A DNA stretch of 6,143 nucleotides from CAZVUW01 sp964629825 (GTDB lineage: Bacteria; Actinomycetota; Nitriliruptoria; Euzebyales; Egibacteraceae), in the NCBI GenBank assembly GCA_964629825.1, contig CAZVUW010000136.1:1-6143 (forward strand), in the 5' to 3' direction. Both the position numbers and the translations under genes were made by a program. Numbering within the stretch: the first letter of the stretch is position 1; each line of letters begins with the position of its first letter. Below, one piece after another: positions 1 to 3,561 of the stretch. Below the pieces are notes generated by a model that worked only from the letters and a program-made list of their open reading frames with translations, was not told the DNA's origin and did no database searches.

Positions 1-234
1 GCGACCGAGGAGCTCGAGTCAGACCGCCAGTCCACCATGTCTGAGGTGTTCGCCTTCGCCGGGGTTGATCCCGACCACCGCTCCCCCGCCCTGGCGCGGC
101 GCCACCACCCGGGCCGCGGGCCGGAGCCGGCCATCTCCGCCGACCTGCGAACGGCGCTGCGCGAGGCCCTCGCCGCCGACGCCGACCGGCTGCGCGACCT
201 GCTCGGCCGTGACCTTCCCGGCTGGACCGTCTAG
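1..234 (+). CDS. Sulfotransferase family protein, C-terminal fragment (5' end outside window)
   Basis: The reading frame is open from the first base of the window to a TAG at 232-234, giving 77 residues. The piece TEELESDRQSTMSEVFAFAGVD, followed about 30 residues later by an amphipathic helix ending GRDLPGW, resembles the C-terminus of PAPS-dependent sulfotransferases. In that family a 'YEDL..dp..tl..vf.FlGv' strand-helix is followed by a final helix ending in a Gly-Arg-(D/N)-Leu-x-x-Trp tail. Such enzymes transfer sulfate from PAPS to small-molecule or glycan hydroxyls in the cytoplasm. The PAPS-binding P-loop would lie upstream, outside the window, so neither activity nor substrate can be judged. 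The ATG at 37 is internal to the frame and is not taken as the start. The stop codon shares bases with that of the convergent DUF368 gene. The family call rests on remembered C-terminal patterns and is moderately secure. Confidence 0.65.
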   Translation, partial: ATEELESDRQSTMSEVFAFAGVDPDHRSPALARRHHPGRGPEPAISADLRTALREALAADADRLRDLLGRDLPGWTV

Positions 235-1157
235 CGGGCGCGGTCGAGCTCGGCGCGCTCCGAGAGGCGGTGGCCGATCTCGACCATCGCCGTGACCAGG
301 ACGAAGCCGACCAGCGCCAGCGCGATGACTCCCCACGTGGAGCCGTCCCCCGCGGGGGCCATGAGGTTGCGGTCGGCGTCCTGCCACGGCCACAGCGCCC
401 GCAACGAGCCGAGCATCAGCCCGACGAGGGCCGCCATCGTCACGTCGTGGTAGCTCTCGAGGAGCCGGTCGAGCAGCTTGGAGAACGACCCGAGACCGAC
501 CGCGGCACCCAGGACGAAGACCGCGATGTAGACGATGTCCATGCCGCGCACGGCCGCCAGCGACACCTCGTACAGCCCGAGGACCTGGAGCAGGAACGCG
601 CCAGAGACCCCGGGCAGGATCATCGCGCAGATCGCGACCCCCGCCGCGACGAAGACGTGCAGGAGCGTCGGGTCCTCATACGAGGAGGCCGGCAGCCCCA
701 CCAGGAGGGCGGCCAGCACCGCGGCCACGACGAAGACCACCCAGTGCAGCGCCGCGACGGTCTCGATCCGCCGCCACGGCACGGCGAGGGACGCCGCCAC
801 CAGGCCGAAGAACAGCCCGCGCATCTGCTCGGGGTAGTCCTCGAGCAGCGGTTCGAGGAGGAACGAGCCGGCGACGAGGGCGAGGACCACCCCCACCCCC
901 AACGGCAGCACGAGGCTCCAGTGGACCTCGCGAGCGCGGCTGCGCGCCTCCGCGGGACCGTGCCGGAGCAGCGCGACGGCAGCCGAGGCCGCGGCACGGA
1001 CCGAGTGCACCAGGTCCTCGTAGATGCCGACGATCAGGGCGACCGTGCCGCCGCTCACGCCGGGGACGATGTCGGCGCTGCCCATCAGCACGCCGCGGCC
1101 GAGGTTGAGGCCGAGCTCGACGGGCAGGGGCCGGGGGTTCTCAGCGGTCCCGCTCAT
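231..1157 (-). CDS. DUF368 membrane protein, PopT-like polyprenyl-phosphate translocase
   Basis: This is a 308-residue polytopic membrane protein with about eight hydrophobic segments. It carries two copies of the DUF368 signature: DIVPGVSGGT at residues 29-38 and MILPGVSGAF at about 179-188. This internal repeat is diagnostic of the family. DUF368 proteins (PopT) have been shown to recycle undecaprenyl phosphate across the cytoplasmic membrane for cell-wall and glycan synthesis; in an actinobacterium the lipid would probably be decaprenyl phosphate. I chose the ATG at 1157 because the conserved region (LGLNLGRGVLMGSADIVPG) begins soon after it and the length fits the family. A GTG at 1208 would add 17 poorly conserved residues and leave a gap of only two bases to the upstream DUF1634 stop. 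Neither start has a good Shine-Dalgarno sequence. A TACCGT box (bases 1171 down to 1166) lies eight bases before the ATG, so an internal leaderless promoter is possible. The gene ends in a CTAG shared with the convergent sulfotransferase. Family is clear; the transport role is by homology. Confidence 0.9.
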   Translation of the reverse strand: MSGTAENPRPLPVELGLNLGRGVLMGSADIVPGVSGGTVALIVGIYEDLVHSVRAAASAAVALLRHGPAEARSRAREVHWSLVLPLGVGVVLALVAGSFLLEPLLEDYPEQMRGLFFGLVAASLAVPWRRIETVAALHWVVFVVAAVLAALLVGLPASSYEDPTLLHVFVAAGVAICAMILPGVSGAFLLQVLGLYEVSLAAVRGMDIVYIAVFVLGAAVGLGSFSKLLDRLLESYHDVTMAALVGLMLGSLRALWPWQDADRNLMAPAGDGSTWGVIALALVGFVLVTAMVEIGHRLSERAELDRAR

Positions 1158-1210
1158 GGGGCGAGACGGTACCCGACCCGCACGAGACACCGCCTGACCG
1201 GTTGGCACGG

Positions 1211-1498
1211 TCAGCCGCTGAACAGGGCCACGACGGGGCTCGCGGCCAGGACCACCAGCAGGCCGACGGCCAGCAGCGCGAAGCGCGTGTCACCCGCGCG
1301 GCGCCACGCCCACGCCAGCCGAACGACCCGCAGCACCGGCGCCGCGATCAGGATGCCGAGCATCACCCCGCCCGCCCAGGTGCCCGCCCGACCGGGCAGC
1401 AGGACTGCGGCGAAGGCCGCCGCCAGGGACACCAGCGTCGCCAGGCGCAGGGCGCCGACCAGGGGGTGGTCGGGTGACCGGTGGGTGTAGCGGGTCAT
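1211..1498 (-). CDS. DUF1634-type small membrane protein
   Basis: This 95-residue protein has three hydrophobic helices, at about residues 13-35, 41-62 and 72-93, separated by short basic loops (RVVRLAWAWRRAGDTR). Size, helix number and position directly behind a TauE/SafE permease match the DUF1634 family, whose members are typically encoded next to such permeases; their function is unknown. The ATG at 1498 overlaps the permease stop codon in the four-base arrangement ATGA (bases 1498 down to 1495). No Shine-Dalgarno sequence precedes it, so translation is probably coupled to the permease. A longer reading of the same frame exists upstream, but it lies inside the permease gene, is Arg/Gly-rich and non-membrane, and is rejected. 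I infer an accessory subunit or partner of the permease. The family call comes from topology and context, not from a strong catalytic motif. Confidence 0.8.
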   Translation of the reverse strand: MTRYTHRSPDHPLVGALRLATLVSLAAAFAAVLLPGRAGTWAGGVMLGILIAAPVLRVVRLAWAWRRAGDTRFALLAVGLLVVLAASPVVALFSG

Positions 1499-2322
1499 CG
1501 CAGCACCAGCACCACGGCCACCGCGACGAGCAGCAGCGAGAGCAACCGGCGGGTCAAGCCCGGCGAGATCCGGTCCTGCAGCACCGCACCCGCCCTGCCG
1601 CCGAGCAGCGCCCCGGCCACCGCGGCGCCACCCGCGACTAGGTCGATGCCACCCTGCAGGCCGTGCACCACCAGGGCCGCCATAGCGGTCAGGCCGACGG
1701 TGAAGGTGCTGGTGGCCGCCGCGACCTTCACCGGGACGTGCATCACCTCGCTCATGATCGGCGTCTTCAGGAAGCCGCCGCCCGAGCCCGTCAGACCCGC
1801 CAGCACCCCGGAGGCACCCAGCAGCGTCAGCCCGGCCGGCAGTCGCTGGACCTGATATGGGACCACTCCGCCCTCGCTCACGTACGCGCCGCCGAGCGTG
1901 CCCGGCCACTCACCCGCCGACTCGGCGGCGAAGATCGGCTGGGGGCGGTTGCGCACGCCTCGCCGGCCGCTGCCAATCGCGGCGGCCAGCAGCGCGGTGC
2001 CGGCGAGCACCCACACCAGCACCTCGGCCGATGCGAGCCCGGCCAGGACAGCTCCCGCGATCGCCCCAGCGGAGGTGACCATCTCGGTGCTGACGCCGAG
2101 CCGTTGGTGGACCAGGCCCGACGCCAGCTGCTCCGCGCCCGCGGCAAGGGATGCCGCCGCTACCGTCAGCAGCCCGATCGGTGCCGCCGCGGAAGGTGCG
2201 ACCCCCGCGACGACCAGGGCGGGCACAAGGAGAACCGCCCCGCCCATGCCGCCGAGGGTGCCCACGCTCGCGGCCGCGAACGCAAGCAGGCCGAGCGCCC
2301 ACAGCGGCAAGACCTCGGTCAC
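1495..2322 (-). CDS. TauE/SafE family sulfite/organosulfonate exporter-like permease
   Basis: This 275-residue membrane protein has two homologous halves separated by a hydrophilic loop at about residues 119-161. Each half begins with the glycine-rich re-entrant motif of the family: GTLGGMGGAVLLVP at residues 21-34 and GLTGSGGGFLKTP at about 176-188. Some seven to eight transmembrane helices can be seen, the last running to the C-terminus (about 260-274). TauE/SafE (YfcA-like) permeases move sulfite, sulfoacetate, sulfonates or related organic anions across the cytoplasmic membrane; the substrate here cannot be told from sequence. The start is the GTG at 2322, which has the strong ribosome binding site GGAGAGGAG eight bases upstream. 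An in-frame ATG at 2406 would add 28 hydrophilic residues, has no ribosome binding site, and lies inside an inverted repeat, so it is rejected. The gene is first in a minus-strand cluster and overlaps the DUF1634 gene by four bases. Confidence 0.88.
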   Translation of the reverse strand: MTEVLPLWALGLLAFAAASVGTLGGMGGAVLLVPALVVAGVAPSAAAPIGLLTVAAASLAAGAEQLASGLVHQRLGVSTEMVTSAGAIAGAVLAGLASAEVLVWVLAGTALLAAAIGSGRRGVRNRPQPIFAAESAGEWPGTLGGAYVSEGGVVPYQVQRLPAGLTLLGASGVLAGLTGSGGGFLKTPIMSEVMHVPVKVAAATSTFTVGLTAMAALVVHGLQGGIDLVAGGAAVAGALLGGRAGAVLQDRISPGLTRRLLSLLLVAVAVVLVLR

Positions 2323-2330
2323 CTGGTTAG

Positions 2331-2339
2331 CTCCTCTCC
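2331..2339 (-). promoter_or_regulatory. Ribosome binding site of the TauE/SafE permease
   Basis: On the minus strand the sequence GGAGAGGAG is followed by an eight-base spacer (CTAACCAG) and then GTG at 2322. It decides the start of the permease in favour of this GTG over the upstream in-frame ATG at 2406. Confidence 0.8.
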
Positions 2340-2364
2340 ACCGCTCAGGTCTGCCCGCCCGAGC

Positions 2365-2410
2365 CTCGATGTTGTACTTGGCGCAGATGTCCGCCGGATA
2401 CAACATCGAG
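2365..2410. repeat. Perfect 12-bp inverted repeat; candidate operator or 5'-leader hairpin
   Basis: The arms CTCGATGTTGTA (2365-2376) and TACAACATCGAG (2399-2410) are exact reverse complements. Inside them GGCG (2380-2383) pairs with CGCC (2392-2395), and two possible G-U pairs join the stems, leaving an eight-base loop. The arms are AT-rich for this genome and lie between two divergent genes. The repeat is 43 bases upstream of the permease GTG and 89 bases upstream of the nuclease ATG. It could be a two-half-site operator for a dimeric or tetrameric regulator (arm centres 34 bp apart), or an RNA hairpin in the permease leader. No T-run follows on either strand, so a classical terminator is unlikely. 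A ten-base copy of the half-site occurs at 6074-6083. Confidence 0.7.
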
Positions 2411-2487
2411 CAGGGCTGGGCCGGGGTTGGGCCGCCGGCTCCGCTCCAGGCCTGTGAACGACGCTCGTATCCGCTCCGGCACTTGGC

Positions 2488-2493
2488 TACCCT
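2488..2493 (+). promoter_or_regulatory. Possible -10 box of a leaderless promoter for the nuclease gene
   Basis: TACCCT fits the actinobacterial TANNNT -10 consensus. It ends six bases before the ATG at 2500, and no Shine-Dalgarno sequence precedes that ATG. This spacing is what a leaderless transcript starting at or near the initiation codon would show. No convincing -35 hexamer is visible, so the call is tentative. Confidence 0.35.
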
Positions 2494-2499
2494 GCCGAC

Positions 2500-3456
2500 A
2501 TGACCTCACCCGAGCCCGAGACGCTGGCCCTCATCGCGGCCGATCCGCTCGGCGTCGCGGACCCGCTCGGTGAGAGCGGCCTGCGGCTGTCGTTCTCGCG
2601 AGTCGACACCTACCAGACCTGCCCCCTGAAGTTTCGGTTCGGCTACGTGGACAAGCTGCCGCAGCAGCCCTCGCCGCACCTGTCGTGGGGCTCGTCGATC
2701 CACGCCGCGCTGGAGGCCTGGTGGGATCAGAAGCTGCCGACGCCTCCGCCGGTCGAGGTGCTGCTCCAGGGGCTGTACGACGGCTGGGACGACAGCGGCT
2801 TCGCCGGCATGACGCGGGATGAGAAGCTGCAGTGGTACCGATTCGCACAGGACGTCCTGCGGCGCCACCACGAGCGCTACGCCCCCGTCTACCGGCCCGC
2901 CGTCGCGACCGAGGAGTGGTTCGAGATCGACCTCGGCGATGGCATCGAGGTGGTGGGGTCCATCGACCACGTCGCCAAGACGGACTCCGGCGGGATCGGC
3001 ATCGTCGACTGGAAGACCAACCGCAAGGCCCGCCCGGCGCGCTACGTGTCCGGCAGCCTGCAGCTCGCCATCTACGCCATGGCCGCGCGCCACCTGTGGG
3101 GCACCGAGGTCGACTGGGTGGCACTGGACTTCGTCGTGCCAGGGGTTCGAGTCACCGTGCCGCGCGAGGAGATCGACGTGGACGGGGCCGTGGACACCAT
3201 CCGCGAGGTGGCCGAGCGGATCCGCTCCGAGGCCTTCCCCGCCCGGCCCTCGCGCCTGTGCGAGTGGTGCGACTACCGCGGGCTGTGCCCGGCCTTCGAA
3301 GGCGACGGCCCGGATGTCGCGGGCCTGGCAGTCGTCGAGCTCGAGCAGCTGCGCCGACGCTCCGCTCGCGACGCCGCACGGATGGCCGAGCTGGAGGCCC
3401 TGATCCGCGAGCGGCTCGGCGACGAGGCGGTCGTGGAGCTCGGCTCGCGGTCCTGA
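2500..3456 (+). CDS. RecB/Cas4-like PD-(D/E)XK nuclease with Fe-S cluster motif
   Basis: This 318-residue protein contains the ordered motifs of the RecB/AddB/Cas4 nuclease superfamily (PDDEXK_1). They are: LSFSRVDTYQTCPLKFRF with Cys41; GSSIHAALEAWW with His68; GSIDHVAK with Asp156; IVDWKTNRK with the catalytic Asp170-x-Lys172; and SLQLAIYAMA with the Gln188/Tyr192 QxxxY motif. The C-terminal cluster C254-x2-C257-x5-C263, together with Cys41, gives the four cysteines that hold a 4Fe-4S cluster in Cas4 and AddB. The core is expected to cleave single-stranded or end-processed DNA in the cytoplasm with a divalent metal. A helical, possibly coiled-coil tail follows (about 275-307). No helicase domain is present and no cas, addA or recD gene is in the window, so it is a stand-alone nuclease of the type many actinobacteria encode. 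The ATG at 2500 lacks a Shine-Dalgarno sequence. The first 28 residues are not part of the conserved fold, so a later start cannot be excluded. Confidence 0.92.
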   Translation: MTSPEPETLALIAADPLGVADPLGESGLRLSFSRVDTYQTCPLKFRFGYVDKLPQQPSPHLSWGSSIHAALEAWWDQKLPTPPPVEVLLQGLYDGWDDSGFAGMTRDEKLQWYRFAQDVLRRHHERYAPVYRPAVATEEWFEIDLGDGIEVVGSIDHVAKTDSGGIGIVDWKTNRKARPARYVSGSLQLAIYAMAARHLWGTEVDWVALDFVVPGVRVTVPREEIDVDGAVDTIREVAERIRSEAFPARPSRLCEWCDYRGLCPAFEGDGPDVAGLAVVELEQLRRRSARDAARMAELEALIRERLGDEAVVELGSRS

Positions 3457-3463
3457 CGGCGCC

Positions 3464-3497
3464 GCACCTCGGCTGCCCGATCGGGCACCGGAGGTGC
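3464..3497. terminator. 34-bp near-perfect palindrome after the nuclease gene; candidate terminator
   Basis: Starting eight bases after the nuclease TGA (3454-3456), the arms GCACCTC (3464-3470) and GAGGTGC (3491-3497) are exact complements. The centre TGCCCGATCGGGCA (3474-3487) is itself a perfect palindrome. Between arm and centre on each side are three bases, of which only the middle one pairs, so 15 of 17 positions match. As RNA this makes a very stable hairpin. Position suggests transcription termination between nuclease and downstream gene, although no T-tract follows, as is common in high-GC actinobacteria. It is symmetric, so it could instead be an operator for the 827-residue gene starting 64 bases further on. 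Confidence 0.6.
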
Positions 3498-3552
3498 ACC
3501 AACGCTGATCGACGCCCTTACAGCTGTCTGCGATCCTTTCGGCATCGAGCTT

Positions 3553-3558
3553 GGAGGG
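3553..3558 (+). promoter_or_regulatory. Ribosome binding site of the 827-residue protein
   Basis: GGAGGG lies three bases before the ATG at 3562. The spacer is shorter than usual. The site nevertheless supports this ATG: the next in-frame ATG is codon 59, beyond the conserved N-terminal motif. Confidence 0.6.
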
Positions 3559-3561
3559 TCT

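Noticed and set aside
270..1490. A long plus-strand open frame (about 406 codons) opposite the DUF368 and DUF1634 genes
   Set aside because: It is rich in His, Arg, Gln and Asp with no recognisable motif, and it lies antisense to clear membrane-protein genes; in high-GC DNA such open antisense frames are expected.
1499..1909. Upstream extension of the DUF1634 frame to an earlier start
   Set aside because: The extension runs inside the TauE/SafE permease, is Arg/Gly-rich and non-membrane, and the ATGA overlap gives a natural start at 1498.
2323..2406. Upstream ATG (2406) for the permease, adding 28 residues
   Set aside because: There is no ribosome binding site before it, the added residues are hydrophilic and unlike the family, and the GTG at 2322 has GGAGAGGAG at ideal spacing.
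2500..3456. The nuclease as a CRISPR-associated Cas4
   Set aside because: No cas1, cas2 or CRISPR repeats are visible anywhere in the window, so only the superfamily is supported.
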